Assembly (NCBI RefSeq): GCF_004342605.1
Contig: NZ_SLZL01000003.1
Location: 62,001 to 126,000 of the forward strand
DNA: 64,000 bases
Reading direction: 5' to 3'
Source: Caulobacter sp. BK020
Lineage (GTDB): Bacteria > Pseudomonadota > Alphaproteobacteria > Caulobacterales > Caulobacteraceae
Shown: in pieces, positions 42,688 through 50,262 of the stretch
Numbering within the stretch: position 1 is the stretch's first letter
How the letters are laid out: each line of letters begins with the position of its first letter
The notes under the pieces: model-generated
What the model saw: only the letters and a program-made list of their open reading frames with translations
What the model was told of the DNA's origin: nothing
The model's database searches: none
Program-made: the position numbers and the translations under genes

Positions 42688-43602
42688 ATGCGTCGTTTGC
42701 CGCCCCTGTCCGCCCTTCGCGCCTTTGAGGCCGCCGCTCGGCGTCTGAGTTTCAAGCTCGCCGCCGAGGAGCTGGCCGTAACCCCGACGGCGATCAGCCA
42801 TCAGGTGCGGCAGTTGGAGGACCATCTGGGTCTGGCCCTGTTCGTGCGCGGGCCGCGCCGGGTGACGCTGACGAGGGCGGGCGCGCGCCTGTATCCGGTG
42901 CTGATGGACGGCTTCGACGCCTTCGCCGAGGCGATCGCCGCCCTGGCGCTTGGCGGCGGCCGGCGAGTGGTGACCCTGTCGGCGACGGTGGCCTTCACCG
43001 CCAAGCGCCTGGCGGGGCGGGTCGAGGCCTTTGGGCTGGCCCATCCGGACCTCGATCTACGATTGCTGGCCACCGACGATCCGGTGGACCTGCGGGCCGG
43101 CGAGGCCGACGCGGCGGTCCGCTATGGCCTTGGACCCTATCCGGGACTGATCTCGGAGCCGTTGATCGACGACCGCTTCGCGCCGATGTGCAGTCCGCGC
43201 CTGGGGCTGACCGGGCCGCAGGACCTGGCGGGTCAGGCGCTGATCCACGCTGAATGGCGGCATCCGACGCCCGACACCCCCACCTGGCGGCTTTGGGCCC
43301 GCCAAGCCGGGCGCGCCGACCTGGATGTCGAGGCCGGGCCGCGTTTCACCGACGACACCCACGCCATCCAGGCCGCGGTCGCGGGGCAGGGGGTGGCGTT
43401 GGCCAGCCTGACCTTGGCTGCCGACGAGCTGGCTTGCGGCCTGCTGGTCTCGCCTTTCGGTCCAGCCCTGGCCGGTCGGCGTTTCGAACTGGTCTATCCG
43501 CCGGCCGCCCGCGACAGTGAGGCGGTGTCGGCGCTGCGGGGGTGGCTGGCGGCGGCGCTGGAACAGGACGCCTCCCTCTCCCGCAAGGGAGGGGAAATCT
43601 AG
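42688..43602 (+). CDS. LysR family transcriptional regulator (GcvA-like)
   Basis: 304 aa. The N-terminal winged HTH is PPLSALRAFEAAARRLSFKLAAEELAVTPTAISHQVRQLEDHLG, and the C-terminal periplasmic-binding-like domain has DLRAGEADAAVRYGLGPYPGL, typical of the GcvA subgroup. The ATG at 42688 fits the family start; an upstream in-frame ATG at 42583 lies in the operator region. The last codons (SLSRKGGEI) are encoded by a fragment of a dispersed repeat. Confidence 0.9.
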   Translation: MRRLPPLSALRAFEAAARRLSFKLAAEELAVTPTAISHQVRQLEDHLGLALFVRGPRRVTLTRAGARLYPVLMDGFDAFAEAIAALALGGGRRVVTLSATVAFTAKRLAGRVEAFGLAHPDLDLRLLATDDPVDLRAGEADAAVRYGLGPYPGLISEPLIDDRFAPMCSPRLGLTGPQDLAGQALIHAEWRHPTPDTPTWRLWARQAGRADLDVEAGPRFTDDTHAIQAAVAGQGVALASLTLAADELACGLLVSPFGPALAGRRFELVYPPAARDSEAVSALRGWLAAALEQDASLSRKGGEI

Positions 43603-43820
43603 GCGATGATGTCCGGCGTCAGCAGGTCTTCCAGCCGCACGATCTCGTCCTTCAGGGCCAGCTTGCGGCGCTTGAGACGGGCGATCTGCAGCATGTCGGG
43701 CTGGGGTCGCTCCTCGAGGGCCTCGATCGAATCCGACAGGTCCTGGTGCTCCTCGCGCAGGGCCGCCAGGCGCCGTTCGATGGCGACGTCGGAATCGTCG
43801 GAAGGATCGTCGTCGTTCAT
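43599..43820 (-). CDS. YdcH family (DUF465) small coiled-coil protein
   Basis: 73 aa with an acidic N-terminus (MNDDDPSDDSDV) and a helical hairpin (RLAALREEHQDLSDSIEALEE... ARLKRRKLALKDEIVRLEDLL), the DUF465 pattern. Function unknown. Its stop codon and the LysR stop share the sequence CTAG at 43599-43602, so the two convergent genes overlap by 4 bp. Confidence 0.85.
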   Translation of the reverse strand: MNDDDPSDDSDVAIERRLAALREEHQDLSDSIEALEERPQPDMLQIARLKRRKLALKDEIVRLEDLLTPDIIA

Positions 43821-43899
43821 GGACGCTCCTCCATGCCAAGCCTCGGGCGCGTGCTCGCGGCGGTGATAGATAGCAAAGCCTGACAGCCGGTAAAGGGCC

Positions 43900-44361
43900 T
43901 CACGCTGCAGGCCCGGCCAGCGCGTCGGACAGGGCCCGCAGGGCGGCCTCGCGCGGTGGGTCGCCGGACGCCCGGGCGGCCTCCAGCAAGGTGTCGAACA
44001 CGTCCAGGGCCGGTCCGGGCTCGCCGCTTAGGGCTTCCAGGCTTTCCATCAGCACCTTCTCGCCGTGCAGCTCGACGTCCTTGACCGCGTTGCGGAAGTC
44101 CTCGCGCCCGCCGTCGTCGATCCCGGGCCAGGACGGCTTGATCGCGCGGCGGATGGCGCGCAGGGGCGAGCCGACCTCGGCGTCCCAGCGCTTGACCAGC
44201 TGGGCGGCGGCCTTGACGTCGGCCGCGCGACCTTCGCTGGCCCGCCAGGCGGCCCACAGCAGATAGGGCACGTTCTGGCCGTGTCCGTCCTGCAGCGACA
44301 GGCACGCCCCTGCGACCGACGGTCGCACATAGACCTCCAGGGCCCACTGCCAAAGCCGCAT
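43900..44361 (-). CDS. TIGR02444 family protein
   Basis: A 153-aa helical protein. The family opening MRLWQWALEVYVRPSVAGACLSLQDGHGQNVPYLLWAAWRA is clear. Members are small alpha-helical proteins of unknown function found in proteobacteria. It lies 23 nt downstream of ubiX on the same strand... here ubiX is upstream, so the two may share a transcript. The C-terminus is Ala/Pro-rich. Confidence 0.82.
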   Translation of the reverse strand: MRLWQWALEVYVRPSVAGACLSLQDGHGQNVPYLLWAAWRASEGRAADVKAAAQLVKRWDAEVGSPLRAIRRAIKPSWPGIDDGGREDFRNAVKDVELHGEKVLMESLEALSGEPGPALDVFDTLLEAARASGDPPREAALRALSDALAGPAA

Positions 44362-44384
44362 CGTCGTTAATCCCCCGCGCCCTT

Positions 44385-45008
44385 TCAGGCCTCTCCGGTG
44401 ATGGTCGCCAAGTCCTCGCCCCAGCGCCGGACCGGCCGCCAGGAGAGGCCGAACAGGTCGAGCGCGCGGCCCACCGACTGGTCGACCATCTCGGCGATCG
44501 ACTGCGGCCTGGCGTAGAACGCCGGAAGCGGCGGAGCGATCACCGCGCCCATCTCGGCCAGCTTTGTCAGGGTGCGCAGGTGGCCCAGATGCAGCGGCGT
44601 CTCGCGCACCATCAGCACCAGCGGACGGCGTTCCTTCAGGGTCACGTCGGCGGCCCGGGTCAGCAGCGAGGCCGTGACGCCCGTGGCGATCTCGCTCATC
44701 GTCCGCACCGAGCAGGGGGCGATGATCATTCCCAATGTGCGATATGAGCCCGACGCGATCGCCGCCCCAATGTCGCCCACGCGATGAACAACGTCCGCCT
44801 TTTCATTGACCTCGCCGACGGAAAATCCAGTCTCCTGCGAGAGGGTCAGGGCTGCCGATTTGGACAGGACCAGATGGCTCTCCACGCCCAGTTCGCGGCA
44901 GGCGTCCAGGGCTCGCAGGCCATAGATAACCCCAGAAGCGCCTGAGATTCCGACGATCAGACGAGGTTTTTCCAAGGGGGCCTGGGGCCTGGCCAGCGGG
45001 TCCGACAT
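44385..45008 (-). CDS. ubiX: Flavin prenyltransferase UbiX
   Basis: 207 aa. UbiX motifs: IVGISGASGVIYGLRAL at the N-terminus, LGMIIAPCSVRTMSEIATGV (the conserved CSxxT region) and LVLMVRETPLHLGHLRTLTKLAEMGAVIAPPLPAFYARP. It makes prenylated FMN for the UbiD decarboxylase of ubiquinone synthesis. ubiD is not adjacent. Confidence 0.95.
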   Translation of the reverse strand: MSDPLARPQAPLEKPRLIVGISGASGVIYGLRALDACRELGVESHLVLSKSAALTLSQETGFSVGEVNEKADVVHRVGDIGAAIASGSYRTLGMIIAPCSVRTMSEIATGVTASLLTRAADVTLKERRPLVLMVRETPLHLGHLRTLTKLAEMGAVIAPPLPAFYARPQSIAEMVDQSVGRALDLFGLSWRPVRRWGEDLATITGEA

Positions 45009-45137
45009 GGTGAATTTTCGTCCGTCCTGGGAGCAAGCTGCGCCAGGTCAAGCGCCGCCGATTGCAATCATATGTGATCTGACAGCTTCGGCCAGCGGGT
45101 GTTGACTTGCCTCTCCACCAGCAAGGAGCCGACAGCC

Positions 45138-45311
45138 ATGGCCATCGAATCCCGTATCCGCGAGCTTGGGTCCCGTCACGAGAGCCTCGACCGCACGATC
45201 CAGGAGGAGACCCGTCGTCCCGTCAGTGACACCACCCTGCTCAGGGAGTTGAAGCGGCAGAAGCTCAGGCTCAAGGAGGAGATCGAAGGCCTCAGGGCGC
45301 GACTTCACTAG
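45138..45311 (+). CDS. YdcH family (DUF465) small coiled-coil protein
   Basis: A 57-aa helical hairpin of the DUF465 type: AIESRIRELGSRHESLDRTIQEE, a loop, then LLRELKRQKLRLKEEIEGLRARL. AAGGAG lies about 10 nt before the ATG at 45138. It is a second DUF465 paralogue within 1.5 kb of the one at 43599. Function unknown. Confidence 0.85.
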   Translation: MAIESRIRELGSRHESLDRTIQEETRRPVSDTTLLRELKRQKLRLKEEIEGLRARLH

Positions 45312-45371
45312 CCCCCTCTGGCCATCGCGCGCCTGAAGCCGCGGTGGCCGCCGGAGGAGGCCGAAAACAGA

Positions 45372-45405
45372 AAGGCCCGCGCCGTGCAGACGGCGCGGGC
45401 CTTTT
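45372..45405. terminator. Bidirectional terminator
   Basis: A 13-bp perfect stem, AAGGCCCGCGCCG (45372-45384) with CGGCGCGGGCCTT (45391-45403), a 6-nt loop and TTTT on the plus side with AAA on the other. It ends both the DUF465 gene (plus) and trcR (minus). Confidence 0.9.
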
Positions 45406-45420
45406 GCTTGGCTGCGAGGC

Positions 45421-46140
45421 TTAGTCCTCGTCGTCCTCTTCGTCGTCGGCCACGTAGGTCGACTTGCCGAACACGTCCTCGGCCTTGGGCTCGATGCGCG
45501 CGGCGCGGATCGCGGCCTCTTCGTCCTCGTGGTCGTCCGGCAGAGCGCTGGTTTCCGAAGCCGGACGCAGGGTCGGGTCTTCCGGCAGGATGCCCTTCTT
45601 CAGGTCGTCCTTGGCCTTCTTCTCGGCCGCCTTCTTAACCAGGGCGTCCAGCTCCAGCTGGCCGACCAGGCCCAGGGTCACCGGATCGACCGGCTTGATG
45701 TTGGCCGCGTTCCAGTGCGTGCGGGCCCGGACCTGCTCGATGGTCGACTTGGTGGTGCCCAGCAGCTTGGAAATCTGCGCGTCGGTCACTTCGGGGTGGT
45801 GGCGCAGGAACCAGGCGATGGCGTCCGGACGGTCCTGGCGGCGCGACACCGGGGTGTAGCGCGGGGCCTTCTTCTGCGGCTTCAGCAGCTCGGCGTGGCG
45901 GCTGACCTGGGCCTTCATCCGATAGTCCGGATTGGCCTGGGCGCGGTCCAGCTCCTCGCGGGTCAGCTGGCCGTTGCCGATCGGGTCGGCGCCGCGGATG
46001 TCGCGCGCCACTTCGCCGTCGGCGATGCCGCGGACCTCAAGGGGGTGCAGGCCGCAGAAATCGGCGATCTGTTCAAAGCTCAGCGACGTGTTGTCCACGA
46101 GCCAGACGGCCGTCGCCTTGGGCATCAGGATGTCGGACAT
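45421..46140 (-). CDS. trcR: DUF1013 transcriptional cell-cycle regulator TrcR
   Basis: 239 aa. The DUF1013 region covers most of the protein, with a HTH-like N-terminus (KATAVWLVDNTSLSFEQIADFCGLHPLEVRGIADGE) and a second HTH-like block (PDAIAWFLRHHPEVTDAQISKLLGTTKSTIEQVRARTHW). The C-terminus is very acidic (VADDEEDDED). It matches the essential alphaproteobacterial protein TrcR, reported to travel with RNA polymerase and to control cell-cycle promoters. It has its own terminator. Confidence 0.9.
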   Translation of the reverse strand: MSDILMPKATAVWLVDNTSLSFEQIADFCGLHPLEVRGIADGEVARDIRGADPIGNGQLTREELDRAQANPDYRMKAQVSRHAELLKPQKKAPRYTPVSRRQDRPDAIAWFLRHHPEVTDAQISKLLGTTKSTIEQVRARTHWNAANIKPVDPVTLGLVGQLELDALVKKAAEKKAKDDLKKGILPEDPTLRPASETSALPDDHEDEEAAIRAARIEPKAEDVFGKSTYVADDEEDDED

Positions 46141-46246
46141 GCGGTCCTCCAGAAATGACGGCGCCCGACCTTGCGGCCGGGCGGGATGTTCAGCCTGGAG
46201 CTATAATGCGGTTCTTCGGGAAAGGGAACGGGGATCGACGCGACGA

Positions 46247-46972
46247 TCAGTCCAGCAGCGCGATCAGCTTGTCGGCGTCGTGGGGCGCGGCGCTCTTCAC
46301 GTCGTTGTCGAAGTAGCTGAACGTGTCCAGGCCGTCGGCGCGCCAGGCCTGCAGCCGCTCGGCCCAGGCCTGCAGCTCGGCGTCGGAATAGCGTCCGTGA
46401 TAGTGGCCGCCTGGGCCGTGGCCGCGCACATAGGCGAAGTCGGCCGTCGCCAGCCAGGGCGAGGGGGCGTCGTGGTGGTCCGAGACGCAGAAGGCGACGC
46501 CGTGGTCGCGCAGAATGTCGAAGACGGCGTCCTCGTACCAGCTGACGTGGCGGAACTCGACCGTGGTCCGCCAGCCTTTCGGCAGCCAGCCCAGGAACCG
46601 CTTCAGCCGCTCGTCGTCCCGGTGCAGCATCGGCGGCAGCTGCACCAGGGCGGGGCCGCGCTTGCCGCCCAGCGGCTTCATCCGGTCGAACACCAGATCG
46701 ACGCTGTCTTCGCAGTCCTTCAGCTTCTTGTTGTGAGTGATGTAGCGCGAGACCTTCCAGGCGAAGCAGAAGCCGTCGGGGACCTGCTCGGCCCAGGCGG
46801 CGACGGCCTTTTCGGACGGCAGGCGATAGAAGCTGCCGTTGATCTCGGTCGTGTCGAAGCGGCTGGCGTAGTAGGCCAGCCGGTCCTTCAGCTTCACCGT
46901 CTCGGGATAGAACGGCCCCCTCCAGTCGTCATAGGTCCAGCCGGAGCAGCCGATGCGGGGGCGATGAGGCAT
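46247..46972 (-). CDS. DUF72 domain protein
   Basis: 241 aa. The family marks are GCSGWTYDDWRGPFYPE at the N-terminus, FDTTEINGSFYRLPS, FAWKVSRYITH, VEFRHVSWY and the C-terminal DTFSYFDNDVKSAAPHDA. DUF72 proteins adopt a TIM-barrel-like fold and occur widely; the biochemical function is unknown. It may be transcribed with the oxygenase gene 30 bp upstream on the same strand. Confidence 0.9.
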   Translation of the reverse strand: MPHRPRIGCSGWTYDDWRGPFYPETVKLKDRLAYYASRFDTTEINGSFYRLPSEKAVAAWAEQVPDGFCFAWKVSRYITHNKKLKDCEDSVDLVFDRMKPLGGKRGPALVQLPPMLHRDDERLKRFLGWLPKGWRTTVEFRHVSWYEDAVFDILRDHGVAFCVSDHHDAPSPWLATADFAYVRGHGPGGHYHGRYSDAELQAWAERLQAWRADGLDTFSYFDNDVKSAAPHDADKLIALLD

Positions 46973-47002
46973 GGACAGGGAACGCGAGCCGTCCTGGCCG
47001 GT

Positions 47003-48175
47003 TCACTCGCCCCGCCCGGCCACGTAGGGCGCCAGTTCCTCTCCGAGCTCCGCGTTGCGGGCCTCGCGCTCGCGCGCCGCGACCTCGTCATAGAGGAAGG
47101 GCAGGAAGGCGAAGCGGCGACCGGCGACGATGGGGTCGACCATGTGCAGCAGCGAGCACGAGAACACCACCGCGCCGCCGGTCGGCGCGCGGTAGCGGCG
47201 CGGGCCGAACTCCGGAAAGGACAGGTCCCCGCCTTCGTAATCCTCGGCGTTGAGGTTGATGGTCACCGCGAACCGCCGGTGTGCGGTGCCGGCGGTGGTG
47301 TTGTCGCGGTGGGGCCTGAAGTGGCCGCCCTCGGCCGCGTCGTAGCAGCCGACCAGGTAGCGCTCCATGCGGGTGGCCTTGAACTGGAACGCCTTGGCCA
47401 CCTCGGGGATCAGCCGGGTCTGGACGCGATTGGCCACGGCCTGGCGGAGGGCCGGATCGACCAGGTCGTGGTCGCTGCGTTGCTTGTGCGAGGCGTCCAG
47501 GATCAGTCGCGTCTTGCCGTCGATGTCGCGCATGAAGCCGGAGGCCTGGCCGCCATGGGTTTCGTAGGTTTCGATCAGGCGGCGGCAGAGGTCGAGCTCG
47601 AACACCCGCGGCAGGATCAGCACCGGCGCGTGCAGCCACGTCCCCGCATGGTCGGCGGGATCCGGGGCGGCGGCGATGAAGTCGAGCACGACCCTGGTGT
47701 CCGTGATCGAGGCCTTGAAGACGACGCGCAGCTGCGGATCCAGGACCAGCCAGAATGGATGATAGGCCGTGGTCGCTTGCGTCCTCGCTTCGGTGTCGGG
47801 GGCGGCGCCGTAGAGCCGGCTGACCGCCAGATCGTGGTCCCAGAACCAGCGCACGCCGGGCAGGTCCTGGGCCGCCCGGCCCTGGGCTTCGTCCGCGGGG
47901 TCGATGCTGACGCCGAAGAAGCAGGTCTTCACGTCGTCGAACAAGGACCGCCCTTGAGCGACCTCGGCCAGGGCGGCGGCGACCAGCGGATGGCCCGCGG
48001 ATCCGGCGAAGCACAGGGCGATGTAGCGCCCGGCGATGGTGTGGAAGCTGAACCGGGGATTGGACGTCGAGCGGGCGACGAACCACGGCGCCGGTTCTCC
48101 CACCCGGGGGCCAGGCAGGGGGGGAGGCGGGGCGGAGCCTGGGGCGCTGTCGAGGGGCGCGGCGAGGTCGGTCAT
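47003..48175 (-). CDS. Redoxin domain fused to 2-oxoglutarate/Fe(II) oxygenase (prolyl-4-hydroxylase type)
   Basis: 390 aa with two domains. Residues about 20-180 form a peroxiredoxin/AhpC-TSA-like domain (GEPAPWFVA..., HPFWLVLDPQLRVVFKA). Residues about 200-375 form a P4H-type double-stranded beta-helix with the iron triad HRD (GHFRPHRDNT) and a distal H (SCSLLHMVDP), then R (GRRFAFLPFLYD) for 2-oxoglutarate. The redoxin part lacks the canonical TxxC peroxidatic motif, and a cysteine pair is not obvious, so it may be a sensor or scaffold. The start overlaps the upstream gene by ATGA. Confidence 0.82.
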   Translation of the reverse strand: MTDLAAPLDSAPGSAPPPPLPGPRVGEPAPWFVARSTSNPRFSFHTIAGRYIALCFAGSAGHPLVAAALAEVAQGRSLFDDVKTCFFGVSIDPADEAQGRAAQDLPGVRWFWDHDLAVSRLYGAAPDTEARTQATTAYHPFWLVLDPQLRVVFKASITDTRVVLDFIAAAPDPADHAGTWLHAPVLILPRVFELDLCRRLIETYETHGGQASGFMRDIDGKTRLILDASHKQRSDHDLVDPALRQAVANRVQTRLIPEVAKAFQFKATRMERYLVGCYDAAEGGHFRPHRDNTTAGTAHRRFAVTINLNAEDYEGGDLSFPEFGPRRYRAPTGGAVVFSCSLLHMVDPIVAGRRFAFLPFLYDEVAAREREARNAELGEELAPYVAGRGE

Positions 48176-49170
48176 GCCAGCAGCACCACCTTGCCCACGT
48201 GTTCGCCCGCCTCGAGGTGGGCGTGGGCGGCGGCGGCGTCTTCCAGGGGGAAGGTGGCGTCGATCACCGGCGCCAGCTTGCCGGCCGCGATCCACGGCCA
48301 GACGACCCGCTCGATCTCGGCGGCCAGGCGGGCCTTTTCGTCGGCCGAGCGCGGGCGCAGGGTCGAGCCGGTGATCACCGCGCGCTTCTGCATGATCTTC
48401 ATCACCGGAACCTCCAGCACCGGCCCGGCCAGGGCGGCGATGTAGACGATGCGGCCGCCGGTGTTCAGGGCGTCGAGGTTGCGCTCCAGATAGCTGGCCC
48501 CGACCATGTCCAGCACCACGTCGACCCCGCCGGCCGCCTTGGCGACCTCGGCGAAGTCCTCGGCCTTGGCGTCGATGGCGATGTCGGCGCCCAGGGCCAG
48601 CGCCTGGGCCTTCTTGTCGGGGCCCCGGCCGGTGGCGATCACCCGCGCGCCGTGGGCCTTGGCCATGGCGATCGCCGTTGTCCCGATACCGGACGTCCCG
48701 CCGTGAATCAGCAGCGTCTCGCCAACCTTCAGCGCGCCATGTTCGAACACGTTGGCGAACACGGTGAAGACCGTCTCGGGCAGGGCGGCGGCGTGGGCGA
48801 AGTCGAAGAGCCCATCGGAATTGGCGGGGATCGGCAGGGCATGGCGGGCGTCGACCACGGCGTACTGGGCGTAGCCGCCGCCGCCCAGCAGGGCGCAGAC
48901 CTTGTCGCCGGCCTTCCAGCGTCCCGATCCGGTCACCACCTCGCCGGCGACCTCCAGGCCCAGGGTGGCCGGGGCGCCGGGCGGCGGCGGGTAGAACCCC
49001 AGGCGCTGCAGCAGGTCCGGACGGTTCACGCCCGCCGCCCGCACGCGGATCAGGATCTGGCCCGGACCCGGCCGCGGACGCTCGACGGTCTCGGGGCGGA
49101 GCGCGTCGGCCGCCCCCTTGCCGCCCTCGACGGCGATCGCGGTCATGGTCTGGGACATCGGGTCGGACAT
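48172..49170 (-). CDS. NADPH:quinone oxidoreductase, zinc-independent MDR family
   Basis: 332 aa. The quinone oxidoreductase (zeta-crystallin/PIG3-like) pattern is clear: ILIRVRAAGVNRPDLLQRLGFYPPPPGAPATLGLEVAGEV, then the NADPH motif LLIHGGTSGIGTTAIAMAKAHGARVIATG. No zinc ligands. The start at MSDPMSQTM is chosen; a longer ORF exists upstream. It is coupled by ATGA to the redoxin-oxygenase gene. Confidence 0.9.
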   Translation of the reverse strand: MSDPMSQTMTAIAVEGGKGAADALRPETVERPRPGPGQILIRVRAAGVNRPDLLQRLGFYPPPPGAPATLGLEVAGEVVTGSGRWKAGDKVCALLGGGGYAQYAVVDARHALPIPANSDGLFDFAHAAALPETVFTVFANVFEHGALKVGETLLIHGGTSGIGTTAIAMAKAHGARVIATGRGPDKKAQALALGADIAIDAKAEDFAEVAKAAGGVDVVLDMVGASYLERNLDALNTGGRIVYIAALAGPVLEVPVMKIMQKRAVITGSTLRPRSADEKARLAAEIERVVWPWIAAGKLAPVIDATFPLEDAAAAHAHLEAGEHVGKVVLLA

Positions 49171-49258
49171 GGCGGAACATCCCGTGAGGCTTGCGTCGCG
49201 CCCTTGGTAGGCGTCAGATGAAGGATCGAAAAGGGGTCGAAAAAGGGAGACCGATCCG

Positions 49259-49465
49259 ATGATCGAAGAACCGGTCGAGCCGCGCGCCTTCCGTGGCGAC
49301 GCGCTCAACGCCACGACGCACGAGGACCTGGAAACCTATGGCGTGACGGAACTGGAAGAGCGGATCGAAGCGCTGGAAGCGGAAATCGCCCGCACCCGCG
49401 CGCAACTGAGCAAGAAAAAGGCGGGGCGCGACGCGGCCAATGCGCTGTTTGGTCGCCTGGACTAA
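49259..49465 (+). CDS. DUF1192 family protein
   Basis: A 68-aa protein: EEPVEPRAFRGDALNATTHEDLETYGVTELEERIEALEAEIARTRAQLSKK. The DUF1192 pattern is a short N-terminal segment and a coiled-coil helix, ending in a small basic region. Function unknown. It lies 190 bp upstream of rcdA, in the same direction, but a sigma54 promoter stands between. Confidence 0.85.
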   Translation: MIEEPVEPRAFRGDALNATTHEDLETYGVTELEERIEALEAEIARTRAQLSKKKAGRDAANALFGRLD

Positions 49466-49585
49466 CGATCGGTTTACGCTAACTGGCGGACTCTCCGGTT
49501 CGCCTGACTCGGAGACTTGAGACTCGGACATCGAGCTTGGATCGGACCTTGGGGCGGGGCGGTCGCGAAACGGGACGATCATGTC

Positions 49586-49601
49586 TGGCACGGGGGTTGC
49601 A
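49586..49601 (+). promoter_or_regulatory. Sigma54 (RpoN) -24/-12 promoter upstream of rcdA
   Basis: The sequence TGGCACGGGGGTTGCA matches the RpoN consensus TGGCACG-N4-TTGCA with the invariant GG and GC at the right distance (TGGCAC 49586-49591, TTGC 49597-49600). Transcription would begin near 49612, giving a leader of about 45 nt to the rcdA ATG. The match in sequence and spacing is direct; activity is not shown. Confidence 0.75.
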
Positions 49602-49656
49602 GTCCTCCTGTCCGGCGGGACCTTCTCGCGGCCTTTCGAAGGGGCATTGAGTAGCT

Positions 49657-50166
49657 ATGACCGAGTTGAACGTGGCCGCGGCCCCCTGGCGTGCTGGCGT
49701 GATCCAGGATTTCGCTCGCTCCGAGCTTTTCGACCGGACGTTCGAGGAGGGCATGACGCTGGTCGAGGAGACCGCCGCCTATCTCGACGGGGCCGGACGC
49801 CACGATAGCAAGATCCTCTCGCGCAACGCGGCGCTGGCCTACGCCAGCGAGAGCATGCGGCTGACCACCCGGCTGATGCAGGTGGCCTCGTGGCTGCTGG
49901 TCCAGCGCGCGGTCAAGGAGGGCGAGATGGCGGCCGAGGCCGCCTGCGCCGAGAACTATCGCCTGGGCCTGGAAGCCGGCGAGGCCGCCGCCGTCGAGGA
50001 CCTGCCGTTCGGCCTGGTCAACCTGCTGCAGCGCTCCGAGCGGCTCTATGAACGCGTCCGCCACCTGGACAAGCGCATGTATCTGGAAGCCGCCGCCGAC
50101 GAGGAAGCCCCCCGTCCGGTGCAGGCCCAGTTCGACCGCCTGACCGCGGCGTTCGGGGTGGCGTGA
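49657..50166 (+). CDS. rcdA: ClpXP adaptor RcdA (DUF1465)
   Basis: A 169-aa protein with the DUF1465/RcdA pattern throughout: VIQDFARSELFDRTFEEGMTLVEETAAYLDGAGRHDSKILSRNAALAYASESMRLTTRLMQVASWLLVQRAV, then ENYRLG and LLQRSERLYERVRHLDKRMY. It is a three-helix bundle that, once CpdR has primed ClpXP, delivers CtrA (with PopA) and TacA for degradation and localises to the cell pole. The C-terminal tail needed for ClpX docking is disordered. Confidence 0.95.
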   Translation: MTELNVAAAPWRAGVIQDFARSELFDRTFEEGMTLVEETAAYLDGAGRHDSKILSRNAALAYASESMRLTTRLMQVASWLLVQRAVKEGEMAAEAACAENYRLGLEAGEAAAVEDLPFGLVNLLQRSERLYERVRHLDKRMYLEAAADEEAPRPVQAQFDRLTAAFGVA

Positions 50167-50262
50167 TTTCACTCGATCGTCAAGAATCCACAGACCCGAC
50201 ATGGGTTTGTCTGAAATCGAGGCCGGTGTTCAGGTGAAGATCAATCGGGGGGCTTTTCCGGC

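Noticed and set aside
45932..48445. 837-codon plus-strand ORF across trcR, DUF72 and the oxygenase gene
   Set aside because: It runs antisense through three recognised genes and is a product of high GC content.
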